A stretch of DNA of 64,000 bases from NCBI GenBank assembly GCA_032358255.1, contig JAULBX010025829.1, positions 248,001-312,000 on the forward strand, given 5' to 3'. The DNA is from Heterotrichella gracilis (lineage: Eukaryota; Sar; Xanthophyceae; Tribonematales; Xanthonemataceae). Under the pieces are notes generated by a model, which saw only the letters and a list, made by a program, of their open reading frames with translations, did no database searches and was not told the DNA's origin. Positions 35,364 through 44,137 of this stretch are shown in pieces. How positions within the stretch are numbered: the first letter of the stretch is position 1; each line of letters begins with the position of its first letter. Position numbers and translations under genes: made by a program.

Positions 35364-35924
35364 ATGGATCAACTTAATTTATTCGCAACGGAAGAAAAAA
35401 AAGTTTACGAATATTTCTTTCTCGCGTCCCCGGACGTTAATATACGTGCCAAAGTAAAGAACGAAAAACTGAAGCTTCATAATGAGATTGGCTTGAACAA
35501 AGAGAATCTTTATTCTGTGCCACATATTTCGTTATTTAAGCTTCAGAATTATAATTCAGAAGATACGATCCTTCCATTAATGAAGAAGGCGTTAAGCAAT
35601 ATAAAAAGTTTTATGGTGGAAATAAAGGACCTGGTTGTATTTGATCATGGCGAGAAAAAATCGATAGTTCTTGATTTTAAGAATCCCGATCAGTTGCAGG
35701 ATATTAATAACAGGATATTGAATGAATTTTTATTCAAACCAAATCCGTTTAAGCCTCATCTTACCATCGCCCGTTCATTACCCAATAAAGATTTTAGAAG
35801 AATTAAAGACCTTAGGAGTTATTACCTTGACGGTTGTTTTGTTTGTGACAGCATTACCATTTTAAGAAAAGAATTGGGATCAAAACAGAAATACGAAACT
35901 TTTGGTCGCATCTGGTTGAATTGA
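35364..35924 (+). CDS. 2H phosphoesterase (2'-5' RNA ligase superfamily)
   Basis: A 186-residue cytosolic protein with both signature motifs of the 2H family: HISL at His54 (PHISLFKL) and HLTI at His132 (KPHLTIARSL). The two histidines and the Ser/Thr two residues after each act on 2'-5' or cyclic phosphodiester bonds in RNA. Bacterial members include LigT/ThpR, and others are named only as superfamily members. The substrate is unknown. The ATG follows AAGGA at a distance of 3 nt, one of few such cases here. The gene is monocistronic, with the inverted repeat described above just upstream. Confidence 0.85.
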   Translation: MDQLNLFATEEKKVYEYFFLASPDVNIRAKVKNEKLKLHNEIGLNKENLYSVPHISLFKLQNYNSEDTILPLMKKALSNIKSFMVEIKDLVVFDHGEKKSIVLDFKNPDQLQDINNRILNEFLFKPNPFKPHLTIARSLPNKDFRRIKDLRSYYLDGCFVCDSITILRKELGSKQKYETFGRIWLN

Positions 35925-35993
35925 TAAATCTATACATTTCACAAAGTTTTTTCAGGTGTAAATTTTATTATCTTTATTGAATAAATCACTTCA

Positions 35994-38900
35994 ATGAAAA
36001 AACTCTTACTTTTTGCTATACTATTTTTAAACTCTGATTTCTATTCACAAAAAGAAACAGTAGCTCATACAGACCCTTCGTTACGTTTTACTGAAAATAA
36101 AGGGCAATGGGGAAATACCGTTTTATTTAAAGCACAGCTGGACGGCGGTGCTTTATTTTTAGAAGGTAACTGTTTAACCTTTAATTTTTATGATAAAGTA
36201 ACATATAGAAAATTACATCATGCGGGAATTAACAAGACTGCGATAAAAAATGGTAATATAAAAGGCCACGCATTTAAAATCCATTTCGAAAATTGCAACA
36301 CGGTTACAAATATCGAAAAATCGGGCGTTGGCATTGATCATGAAAATTTCTTTTTAGGTAACGATCAAAACAAATGGCAGAACAACGTACTTAATTATCA
36401 AAAAGTAATTTACAAAAATATTTATGATGGAATAGATTATGAGGTATTAACAGAAAAAGGCAGAATAAAATATAATTTTTATATAAAACCGCTAAGTGCT
36501 GCTAATTCAATAAAATTAAATTATGAGGGAGTCACCGAAATGCATTTAAAAGAAGGTAACTTAATTTACAATACGACCATTAGTGAGATAGTTGAACAAA
36601 AACCATACGCGTATCAGTTTATAAATGGCAGGAAACACGAAATAATCTGTAACTACGAATTAAAAAATAATACTTTATCGTTTAACTTCCCTTATGGTTA
36701 TGATAAAAATTATGAATTAGTAATTGACCCTGTGTTGGTGTTTGCCGCTCAAAGCGGCAGTACGGCAGATAATTTTGGTATGTGTGCAACCTGGGATTCC
36801 AAAGGTAATTTTTATTCCGGCGGAACTGCCTTTGATATTGGCTATCCAACCACTAGCGGAGCCTACTCTCTTACTTTTAACGGCCCAGCCGCAAATGGTC
36901 TTACAGATGTTGTGATCACAAAATATAATGTAAATGGTACAGCTCTTTTGTATTCGACTTATATTGGTGGTTCAGATGCTGAAATTGTTACCAGCTTAAT
37001 TGTAGACCATTCAGATAATCTTTGTTTTTCGGGCGCTACGGGTTCAACTAACTTTCCAATTACAACTGGTAGTTATGATAATACATTTAATGGTGGCTCT
37101 TATTTGAGCTTTAATGCAAACGGAACTGCCTTTAACAATGGTACAGATCTTTATGTGGGGAAATTTAATTCTACAGGCACATCTTTACTGGGAAGCACTT
37201 TTTTGGGTGGTAGTGATAATGATGGTGTCAATCATGTTAATCATTTATCTGTAGTAACTTCAACTGTTTACGAATATGCCACAGATTCTTTGCAATACAA
37301 TTATGGCGATCAATACCGAGGAGAAATACAATTAGACGCTATGGATAATATTTATATTGCAAGTAGTACACGCTCATCAAATTTTCCAACTACAGCTAAT
37401 GCCTTTGATAATAGCCTGGGAGGCAAACAAGATGCCATCGTTGCAAAGTTCAATTCAAACCTTACACAGCTTTTATATTCAACATATTTGGGGGGAACGT
37501 TAAATGATTGCGGCAACTCGCTAATAGTTGATAATAATCAAGATGTTTACATTACAGGAGGAACCTGTAGTGCAGATTTTCCGACAACATTTGGCGCTTA
37601 TAACACTATTTATAATGGTGGAAAAACGGATGGATTTATTTCTCATATTAGTGCATTAAGTGGTGCGCTTTCAGAATCAACTTTTATTGGCACTAACAAT
37701 TATGATCAATCTTATTTTATACAAAACGATGCCGTCGGTGATATTTATGTTTATGGTCAATCGTTGGGAAATATGCCTGTTATAGCAGCAGTTTACTCCA
37801 ATCCGGGAACACACCAGTTTGTTAGCCGTTTAAATTCTAATTTATCTTTCATGAATTTATCAACTGTAATTGGAAGTAATACATCTAGTGTAGATATTTC
37901 TCCCTCTGCATTTTCAGTAGATAAATGTGGAAGCATTTATTTATCGGGTTGGGGTGGGAGTATTTTAGGTAATGTTCCTATTAACAACATGCCATTATTA
38001 AATCAAACGCAAAGCACAACCGATGGATTTGATTTTTATTTAATGAACCTAAGTGCAAATGCTTCTTCATTGCTTTACGCTTCATATTTTGGCGGGAGTT
38101 TAAGTCAAGAACATGTTGATGGCGGCACTTCGCGTATAGATAAAAATGGCAAATATTATCAATCGGTTTGTGCCGGCTGCGCAGGCTACGATGATTTTCC
38201 GGTTACGCCCGGAGCCTGGCCAAATATACCGGGCAATTCAAATCAATCTTTCAATTGTAATAACGGTATTTTTAAAATAGACATGCAACCAAATATTGTT
38301 TCTTCAAACATAGGAATAAACAGTACAACCGGTTGTTTACCTTTTACTGCAAGTCTTACCAATGTTAGTCCGGGCACTTCTTACATGTGGTATTTTGGCA
38401 ATACTACGACTAGCTCAGTTATTGCAAATCCGGTAATTACTTATTCCGTACCTGGCACATATACCATTTCTTTGGTTGTTTACAATCCTTCTTCATGCAA
38501 TCAAAAAGACAGTTCATTTATTTATTTAACGGTTGGCCCAGGTACAACACCAATCTTAAATGTTTCTTCATCTCCTAGTATAATTTGTAGCGGACAAACA
38601 ACAACACTAATAGTTGGTGGCGCTAATTCGTATACCTGGAGCAACGGCTCAAATAGTTCTTTAGTTGTAACTACACCAACAATAACCACCTCCTACACTG
38701 TTACTGGAAAGAATCTTACAGGCTGCTTGTCTTTAGCTTCTGTAATTACTGTATCCGTCACTAATTGTGATGGTATTAATGAGTACGCAAAAGGTAAAAA
38801 TACCGTTAGTATTTATCCCAATCCAAACAATGGTATCTTCACTGTTTCTTCAATAGAGATGATCGACGAGGTATTTGTTACTGATGTAGCAGGTAAGATA

Positions 38901-39029
38901 ATTTATTCAAATAAGAATGTGAATGGTTATATCATTGATCTTGATCTTTTATTATCAGTTAAAGGATTGTATTTTATTTCGGTAAAGACAAGTACTGGCT
39001 TAAATAATTTTAAATTAATACGTGATTAA
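35994..39029 (+). CDS. T9SS type A cargo with SBBP propeller repeats and PKD domain
   Basis: A 1011-residue exported protein. A signal peptide (MKKLLLFAILFLNSDFYSQ) is followed by a DUF7948-type N-terminal domain (about 30-245; RFTENKGQWGNTVLFKAQ). About five SBBP-type repeats follow (about 250-720), recognisable by the phrase LLYSTYIGGSD and variants. Next come a PKD-type domain with FTASLTNVSPGTSYMWYFG, an Ig-like unit (SIICSGQTTTLIVGG), and a type A sorting domain (SIYPNPNNGIFTV, LYFISVKTS, NFKLIRD). It should be exported and surface-attached; a binding or structural role is likely. A -7-like TATCTTTA lies upstream. It is monocistronic. Confidence 0.87.
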   Translation: MKKLLLFAILFLNSDFYSQKETVAHTDPSLRFTENKGQWGNTVLFKAQLDGGALFLEGNCLTFNFYDKVTYRKLHHAGINKTAIKNGNIKGHAFKIHFENCNTVTNIEKSGVGIDHENFFLGNDQNKWQNNVLNYQKVIYKNIYDGIDYEVLTEKGRIKYNFYIKPLSAANSIKLNYEGVTEMHLKEGNLIYNTTISEIVEQKPYAYQFINGRKHEIICNYELKNNTLSFNFPYGYDKNYELVIDPVLVFAAQSGSTADNFGMCATWDSKGNFYSGGTAFDIGYPTTSGAYSLTFNGPAANGLTDVVITKYNVNGTALLYSTYIGGSDAEIVTSLIVDHSDNLCFSGATGSTNFPITTGSYDNTFNGGSYLSFNANGTAFNNGTDLYVGKFNSTGTSLLGSTFLGGSDNDGVNHVNHLSVVTSTVYEYATDSLQYNYGDQYRGEIQLDAMDNIYIASSTRSSNFPTTANAFDNSLGGKQDAIVAKFNSNLTQLLYSTYLGGTLNDCGNSLIVDNNQDVYITGGTCSADFPTTFGAYNTIYNGGKTDGFISHISALSGALSESTFIGTNNYDQSYFIQNDAVGDIYVYGQSLGNMPVIAAVYSNPGTHQFVSRLNSNLSFMNLSTVIGSNTSSVDISPSAFSVDKCGSIYLSGWGGSILGNVPINNMPLLNQTQSTTDGFDFYLMNLSANASSLLYASYFGGSLSQEHVDGGTSRIDKNGKYYQSVCAGCAGYDDFPVTPGAWPNIPGNSNQSFNCNNGIFKIDMQPNIVSSNIGINSTTGCLPFTASLTNVSPGTSYMWYFGNTTTSSVIANPVITYSVPGTYTISLVVYNPSSCNQKDSSFIYLTVGPGTTPILNVSSSPSIICSGQTTTLIVGGANSYTWSNGSNSSLVVTTPTITTSYTVTGKNLTGCLSLASVITVSVTNCDGINEYAKGKNTVSIYPNPNNGIFTVSSIEMIDEVFVTDVAGKIIYSNKNVNGYIIDLDLLLSVKGLYFISVKTSTGLNNFKLIRD

Positions 39030-39080
39030 CGTTTTTAAACGGCTTTATTGAGAGCAAACTGTCTTAATGTTGATAAATAA

Positions 39081-39112
39081 TTTGCTTACGGCTTAAACTA
39101 ATCGTATATTTG
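39081..39112 (+). promoter_or_regulatory. promoter of the initiator tRNA gene
   Basis: TTTG (39081-39084), a 20-nt spacer and TATATTTG (39105-39112) match the Bacteroidota sigma-70-type promoter (TTTG-N19-21-TAnnTTTG) in both elements. The tRNA begins 38 bp further on. This is the best promoter in the window. Confidence 0.75.
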
Positions 39113-39150
39113 CACCCGAATTTACAGCGCATTTAATTAAAAAGATATAG

Positions 39151-39166
39151 TGCGGGATAGAGCAGG

Positions 39167-39198
<32 letters not shown>

Positions 39199-39225
39199 TT
39201 GGTTCGAATCCATCTCCCGCTACCA
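39151..39225 (+). tRNA. initiator tRNA-fMet (CAT)
   Basis: A 75-nt cloverleaf with anticodon CAT in the loop CTCATAA and an encoded CCA end. Initiator features are present: position 1 does not pair with position 72 (T opposite T), and the anticodon stem ends in three G-C pairs (GGG/CCC) beside the loop. The D-arm GAGC/GCTC and the T-loop TTCGAAT are normal. The T-stem has one T-T mismatch (GTTGG against CCATC), which is unusual. Confidence 0.93.
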
Positions 39226-39230
39226 AAGAA

Positions 39231-39256
39231 AACCCCCGAATTTCGGGGGTTTTTTA
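39231..39256 (+). terminator. intrinsic terminator after tRNA-fMet
   Basis: AACCCCCGA, loop ATT and TCGGGGGTT (39231-39251) form a 9-bp perfect stem followed by a run of T. It ends the tRNA transcript 10 bp before era, so era either uses read-through or has its own promoter. Confidence 0.85.
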
Positions 39257-39265
39257 TTCAAAATC

Positions 39266-40147
39266 ATGGCAGAAAAACACAAATCAGGCTTCGTAAACAT
39301 CATTGGTTGTCCAAATGTTGGCAAGAGCACACTTATGAATGCCTTGGTAGGAGAGCGTTTGAGTATTATTACCTCTAAGGCACAAACCACTCGCCACCGG
39401 ATAATGGGTATTGTGAGTGGCGACGATTACCAGATAGTTTTTAGCGATACACCGGGCATTATTAAACCGCTTTACCGTTTACAGGAAAAAATGATGCAGT
39501 TTGTGATCACCGCTTTTACCGATGCCGATGTTTTTCTTTTAATAACCGATGTTTTTGAAGATATACAATTGGAAGAATCTTACCTGGCTAAGCTTCAAAA
39601 AACAGATACCCCTATTCTACTATTAATAAACAAAATTGATATTGCTACTCAACAGCAATTAGAAGAAAAACTTGTTGCATGGAGAGAAAAATTACCACAA
39701 GCCGAGATCATTGCCATTTCTGCGCTCGAAAAATTCAATATCGATAAGATCATGTCACGCATCATTGAAAAATTACCTGATGGAAACGCGTATTACAGTA
39801 AAGAAGAATTCACAGATAAGTCTGAACGCTTTTTTGTAAGTGAAATTATTCGTGAAAAGATCTTATTGAATTATAAGAAAGAAATTCCATACAGCGTAGA
39901 AGTTGTGGTGAACACGTTTAAAGAGGAAGAAAAAATAATTAAAACACAGGTAGATATTTTAGTGGAACGCGATAGCCAAAAAGGAATTATTATTGGTGAT
40001 AAAGGCGCTGCTTTAAAACGTGTTGGCGTGCAGGCCCGGAAAGACCTTGAGATCTTCTTTAAAAAACAAATTTTCTTAGAGTTATTTGTAAAAGTAGATA
40101 AAGACTGGCGTAGTAACGATACCCGATTGAATAATTTTGGGTATTAA
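39266..40147 (+). CDS. era: GTPase Era
   Basis: A 293-residue ribosome-assembly GTPase that helps mature the 30S subunit by binding the 3' end of 16S rRNA. The G1 loop GCPNVGKS (residues 14-21), the switch-I motif AQTTRHRI, G3 DTPGI, G4 NKID and G5 ISALE are all present. The C-terminal KH domain follows, with IIIGDKGAALKRVGVQARKDLE near 240-262. The length is normal for the family. It sits just after the initiator tRNA terminator and converges with the permease gene, overlapping it by 4 bp at the stop codons. Confidence 0.97.
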   Translation: MAEKHKSGFVNIIGCPNVGKSTLMNALVGERLSIITSKAQTTRHRIMGIVSGDDYQIVFSDTPGIIKPLYRLQEKMMQFVITAFTDADVFLLITDVFEDIQLEESYLAKLQKTDTPILLLINKIDIATQQQLEEKLVAWREKLPQAEIIAISALEKFNIDKIMSRIIEKLPDGNAYYSKEEFTDKSERFFVSEIIREKILLNYKKEIPYSVEVVVNTFKEEEKIIKTQVDILVERDSQKGIIIGDKGAALKRVGVQARKDLEIFFKKQIFLELFVKVDKDWRSNDTRLNNFGY

Positions 40148-41412
40148 TCAAACTTCAAAGTCTTTATCGGTGTTAGCTTTGTAATTATTAATGTTGGCAG
40201 TAACAACATCGCAAAACAAACTACAAAGGTGCCCACATTTAATCCTAAAAAGTATAGCCAGTTAATATCAACCGCAACATACTCTACGTAATAAATACTA
40301 CTGTCTAATTTTACGATCTTAAAATAATATTGCAATAAACAAGCTGCAATTCCAAATACGTTACCCCAAAGCAAACCTTTGCCTATCAACCTCAAACTTA
40401 TCATTAAAAAGATCTTGCGTACGTTAACATTGCTCATACCTAACGCTTTTACAAGACCAACCATGTTCGTTCTTTCCAGGATCAGTATCAATAAAGCAGT
40501 TATCATATTTATGGTAGCAACAATGATCATTAGTACCACAATAATTATTCCGTTAATATCCAGTTTCTCCAACCAAATAAAAATGTTCGAGTAAATTTCT
40601 TTTACACTGTTCACATTAAAATTATACCCTAATAATTCCTGCGCCACTTCAAGATCCTCATCCAGCTTTTTAAAATCTTTTATACGTATTTCGTAATTAC
40701 CAACCTGATTCTCGTTCCAATAATTTAATCGTTGCACCTGTCGCAGATCCACAAACGAGAGACTGTTATCAAAGTCAGAAAAACTGGTCTTAAAAATACC
40801 ACAAATAGTAAAATTGCGCGAGCGTTGTTCATACTTAATAATGTTATCTTTTGCTGTACTATCATAAATTTCATGTTGCGAAATAAAATACACCAGCATC
40901 TTTTCGTTCACTTTTAAATTTAATCTATCTGCCAGGCTTGAGCTTATTAAAACATCTTTACTCGCCTCTTCTTTTGCAAATAATGGCAAGCGTCCTTCGA
41001 TCAAATATTTTTTTATAAACTCAAAATTATAATCGCCCGTAACGCCTTTTAAAATAATACCTTCATTCTCCGTTTCGGTTTTTAAAATACCATTTTTAAA
41101 TGCTGTGCCTTGCAGGTAACTTACAAAAGGCAATTTGCGCAAAGTCTCCAACGAATCTTTATTTAAATAAATGGGTTCCGGCTCGTTACTCGCATTTACG
41201 TTAATGTTACTTACAACCAGGTCGGTAGTTAAACCTGTTATACGTGTAATTATCTCTTTTTTAAAACCAAGTACAATACTTACCGTTAAAAACATCACAG
41301 AAACGCCCAAAGCAATGCCAATAATGCCTATTTTTACAATAGGCTTAGAGATGTTACCTTTGTGTAGTTTAGGATCCGAGATCCTGTTGGCTATGAATTT
41401 TTCTATACTCAA
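40144..41412 (-). CDS. FtsX-type ABC transporter permease (LolC/E-like)
   Basis: A 422-residue inner-membrane protein with the FtsX/LolC/E layout: an N-terminal helix (IGIALGVSVMFLTVSIVLGF), a large periplasmic domain (about 60-265), then three helices in the C-terminal half (IIIVVLMIIVATINMITALLI and two more). The N-terminus (IEKFIANRI) matches LolE-type proteins, which extract lipoproteins from the inner membrane. The only start codon that fits is TTG at 41412. No LolD-type ATPase is adjacent, so it could instead be a general ABC permease. It starts 7 bp from the divergent muramidase gene. Confidence 0.85.
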   Translation of the reverse strand: MSIEKFIANRISDPKLHKGNISKPIVKIGIIGIALGVSVMFLTVSIVLGFKKEIITRITGLTTDLVVSNINVNASNEPEPIYLNKDSLETLRKLPFVSYLQGTAFKNGILKTETENEGIILKGVTGDYNFEFIKKYLIEGRLPLFAKEEASKDVLISSSLADRLNLKVNEKMLVYFISQHEIYDSTAKDNIIKYEQRSRNFTICGIFKTSFSDFDNSLSFVDLRQVQRLNYWNENQVGNYEIRIKDFKKLDEDLEVAQELLGYNFNVNSVKEIYSNIFIWLEKLDINGIIIVVLMIIVATINMITALLILILERTNMVGLVKALGMSNVNVRKIFLMISLRLIGKGLLWGNVFGIAACLLQYYFKIVKLDSSIYYVEYVAVDINWLYFLGLNVGTFVVCFAMLLLPTLIITKLTPIKTLKFD

Positions 41413-41419
41413 AAAAAGA

Positions 41420-42649
41420 ATGTACTCCTTTCACAAAAATAACAAATTGATTTGCTTTATCAGCTCTTTACTTTTATTAACTCAACCTTTATTCTCACAA
41501 AATTTTGTTGGTATCGAACAAAAATATCTTGCTGTAAAAGATTATACAACTCTAACCCTTGGCGCACAACGGTTTGATGCTTACCTGCCGCTATTAAAAA
41601 AGAAGCGTGTTGGTATTGTGACCAACATTACAGGGGTCATAAATTCTACAAGTATAGTTGACACTTTATTAAAATTAAAAGTAAATATTAAAAAAATCTT
41701 TGGCCCTGAGCATGGTTTTAGAGGTAATACCGAAGCAGGTGAAAAGGTAAACAGCAATGTAGATGTAAAAACAGGATTACCAGTAGTATCTTTATACGGC
41801 AGCAATAAAAAACCAACTAAAGAGCAATTAAAAGATATTGATGTTTTAATATATGATATACAGGACGTTGGTGTACGCTTTTACACTTACATTTCAACCA
41901 TGTGTTATGTAATGGAAGCCTGTGCCGAAAATAAGAAAGAGTGTATTGTGCTTGACCGACCCAATCCCAACGGGTTTTATATTGACGGTCCTACCATGAA
42001 AGATGAATTTAAAACTTTTTTAGGCTTGCATAATGTGCCTTTAGTGTATGGTATGACTAGTGGAGAATATGCTACTATGGCAAATACAGAAGGCTGGTTA
42101 AAAAATAAAGTAAAGTGCAAACTTACTGTTATTGCCTTAAAAAATTACGACCGTAAAGCTACATATCCACTGCCAGTAAAGCCCTCGCCAAACATTCCAA
42201 ATTTAGAATCTGTTCTGTTATATCCAAGTTTGGGCTTGTTCGAAGGAACCATTATAAGCCTGGGTCGTGGAACAGATGTGCCTTTCCAGGTTGTTGGTCA
42301 TCCTAAATACAGCGATACCACATTTTATTTTATTCCACGAGCTACAACATTATCAAAAGAACCCAAATACCTTAATGAACGTTGTTACGGATTAAACCTA
42401 AAAAAAGATCCCTATTTAAAAAACCATCCATTAAAAATTAATTTAGGTTGGATAAAAAAGTTACAAACTGATCTAAATAAACCAGACTTTTTTGACAAGA
42501 ATTTTAATTACCACTCTGGCAATACCGAACTGCAGGAGCAACTAAAGAATGGTCTTTCGGAAGAAGAAATAAGAAAATCGTGGCAAAAAGACATTGAAAA
42601 CTTCAAAAAAATAAGGATTAAATACCTTTTATACCCCGATTTTAACTAG
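41420..42649 (+). CDS. namZ: NamZ-like exo-beta-N-acetylmuramidase (DUF1343)
   Basis: A 409-residue exported protein. The signal peptide (about 1-27, ending LFSQ) is followed by a single DUF1343 domain with its conserved segments KRVGIVTNITGV, IFGPEHGFRG, VLIYDIQDVGVRFYTYISTM and VLDRPNPN. The family is known from Bacillus NamZ, which removes N-acetylmuramic acid from the non-reducing end of peptidoglycan fragments, so this one probably serves cell-wall recycling in the periplasm. The frame extends 83 codons upstream into the divergent permease gene, but the ATG at 41420 begins the signal peptide. Confidence 0.9.
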   Translation: MYSFHKNNKLICFISSLLLLTQPLFSQNFVGIEQKYLAVKDYTTLTLGAQRFDAYLPLLKKKRVGIVTNITGVINSTSIVDTLLKLKVNIKKIFGPEHGFRGNTEAGEKVNSNVDVKTGLPVVSLYGSNKKPTKEQLKDIDVLIYDIQDVGVRFYTYISTMCYVMEACAENKKECIVLDRPNPNGFYIDGPTMKDEFKTFLGLHNVPLVYGMTSGEYATMANTEGWLKNKVKCKLTVIALKNYDRKATYPLPVKPSPNIPNLESVLLYPSLGLFEGTIISLGRGTDVPFQVVGHPKYSDTTFYFIPRATTLSKEPKYLNERCYGLNLKKDPYLKNHPLKINLGWIKKLQTDLNKPDFFDKNFNYHSGNTELQEQLKNGLSEEEIRKSWQKDIENFKKIRIKYLLYPDFN

Positions 42650-42715
42650 TTGTTTGTAATATTTTTGGCTTTTCTTGTTTAGAAACCTATTTTTGTAACA
42701 CTATAAAAAATACTA

Positions 42716-44071
42716 ATGGCAAGTTTTGATTTAATAATGCCTAAAATGGGCGAAAGTGTAGCAGAAGCTACAATTATAAAGTGGACTAAGAACGAAGGTG
42801 ATAAAATTAAAATTGATGAAACAGTTTTAGAGATTGCTACTGATAAAGTGGATAGCGAGATCCCTTCGCCGTTTGAAGGAACTCTTGTAAAGCGCTTATT
42901 TAATGAAGGTGATGTGGTGCAAGTGGGTGCCGTAATTGGTGTTATTAGCAGCGAGGCAAACGCCTCGGTATCTGAAACTCCAAAAACCACAGCTCCTGAT
43001 GTTAAACTGGAAACTAAAAAAGAAGAAACAAGTTCTTCGTCAACCGTTAGTGCGCCAAAAACCGCTGTAGATAATAATTACGGTGATTCGACCAAGTTCT
43101 ATTCGCCATTAGTAAAAAGTATTGCTAAAGAAGAAGGCATTTCTATAAAAGAATTGGATGGTATTAAAGGCACAGGCCAGGATGGCCGTGTTACCAAAGC
43201 CGATATTTTAGCTTATTTACCAAACAGGAATAAACAATCTTCAGAAACTAAAACTGAAACCAGTACTACAACTACAACAACCCCAACCAAATCAACGCCT
43301 GTTAATGTTGGAGATAACGCTGTGATCGTTCACCGCCCGGCTGTTTCAGTTGGTGCAGGCGATGAGATCATTGAAATGGATCGCATGCGTAAGATCATTG
43401 CCGATAATATGGTAATGAGTAAACACGTTGCTCCACACGTTACTTCTTATGTTGAAGCAGATGTTACAAATCTTGTCCAATGGAGAGATAAAGTGAAAAA
43501 AGATTTTGAGAAACGCGAAGGAGAGAAATTAACTTTTACGCCTTTGTTTATTGAAGCTGTAACCCGCGCTATTAAAGATTTTCCAATGATCAACGTTTCG
43601 GTAGATCAAACGGGAACTAAAATTATTAAACGTAAAAACATTAATATTGGTATGGCTGCAGCTTTACCAACAGGTAACTTAATTGTGCCTGTAATTAAAA
43701 ATGCAGATGAGCGCAACTTAATTGGTATTACCAAAGCGGTTAACGATCTTGCCAACCGCGCACGTGCTAATAAATTACAGCCAGATGAAATTCAAGGGGG
43801 AACATTTACATTAACTAACGTTGGTGGATTTGGAAACGTAATGGGTACGCCCATTATCTTACAACCACAGGTTGCAATTTTAGCTGTTGGAAGTATAAAA
43901 AAGAAACCAGCAGTGATTGAAACACCACAAGGTGATATGATCGGCATCCGCCAATTCATGTTCCTATCGTTAAGCTATGACCACAGGGTTGTTGACGGTT
44001 CTTTAGGCGGAACTTTTTTAAGAAGGGTTGCCGATTATCTTGAGAATTGGGACGTGAACAGAACGATATAA
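42716..44071 (+). CDS. 2-oxoacid dehydrogenase E2 (dihydrolipoyl acyltransferase)
   Basis: A 451-residue core subunit of a 2-oxoacid dehydrogenase complex. The lipoyl domain (1-80) has Lys44 in ATDKVDSE, the lipoylation site. A Ser/Thr/Lys-rich linker (about 85-120) precedes the peripheral-subunit-binding domain (about 125-165, YSPLVKSIAKEEGISI). A second Thr-rich linker leads to the catalytic domain, with His423 and Asp427 in DHRVVDG. It could be branched-chain or pyruvate type; the sequence alone does not decide. No E1 or E3 gene is adjacent. It ends in a strong terminator. Confidence 0.93.
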   Translation: MASFDLIMPKMGESVAEATIIKWTKNEGDKIKIDETVLEIATDKVDSEIPSPFEGTLVKRLFNEGDVVQVGAVIGVISSEANASVSETPKTTAPDVKLETKKEETSSSSTVSAPKTAVDNNYGDSTKFYSPLVKSIAKEEGISIKELDGIKGTGQDGRVTKADILAYLPNRNKQSSETKTETSTTTTTTPTKSTPVNVGDNAVIVHRPAVSVGAGDEIIEMDRMRKIIADNMVMSKHVAPHVTSYVEADVTNLVQWRDKVKKDFEKREGEKLTFTPLFIEAVTRAIKDFPMINVSVDQTGTKIIKRKNINIGMAAALPTGNLIVPVIKNADERNLIGITKAVNDLANRARANKLQPDEIQGGTFTLTNVGGFGNVMGTPIILQPQVAILAVGSIKKKPAVIETPQGDMIGIRQFMFLSLSYDHRVVDGSLGGTFLRRVADYLENWDVNRTI

Positions 44072-44084
44072 AATATTATAAAAC

Positions 44085-44117
44085 AAAAAACCCGCTTTAT
44101 TTTAAAGCGGGTTTTTT
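44085..44117. terminator. bidirectional intrinsic terminator
   Basis: A 15-bp perfect stem (AAAAAACCCGCTTTA, loop TTT, TAAAGCGGGTTTTTT) with A and T runs at its ends lies between two convergent genes, so it should stop transcription from both sides. Confidence 0.9.
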
Positions 44118-44137
44118 GTTGAATTTGATTCGCACTA

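Noticed and set aside
41171-41419. N-terminal extension of the muramidase
   Set aside because: The 83 extra codons lie in the divergent permease gene, and the signal peptide begins only at 41420.
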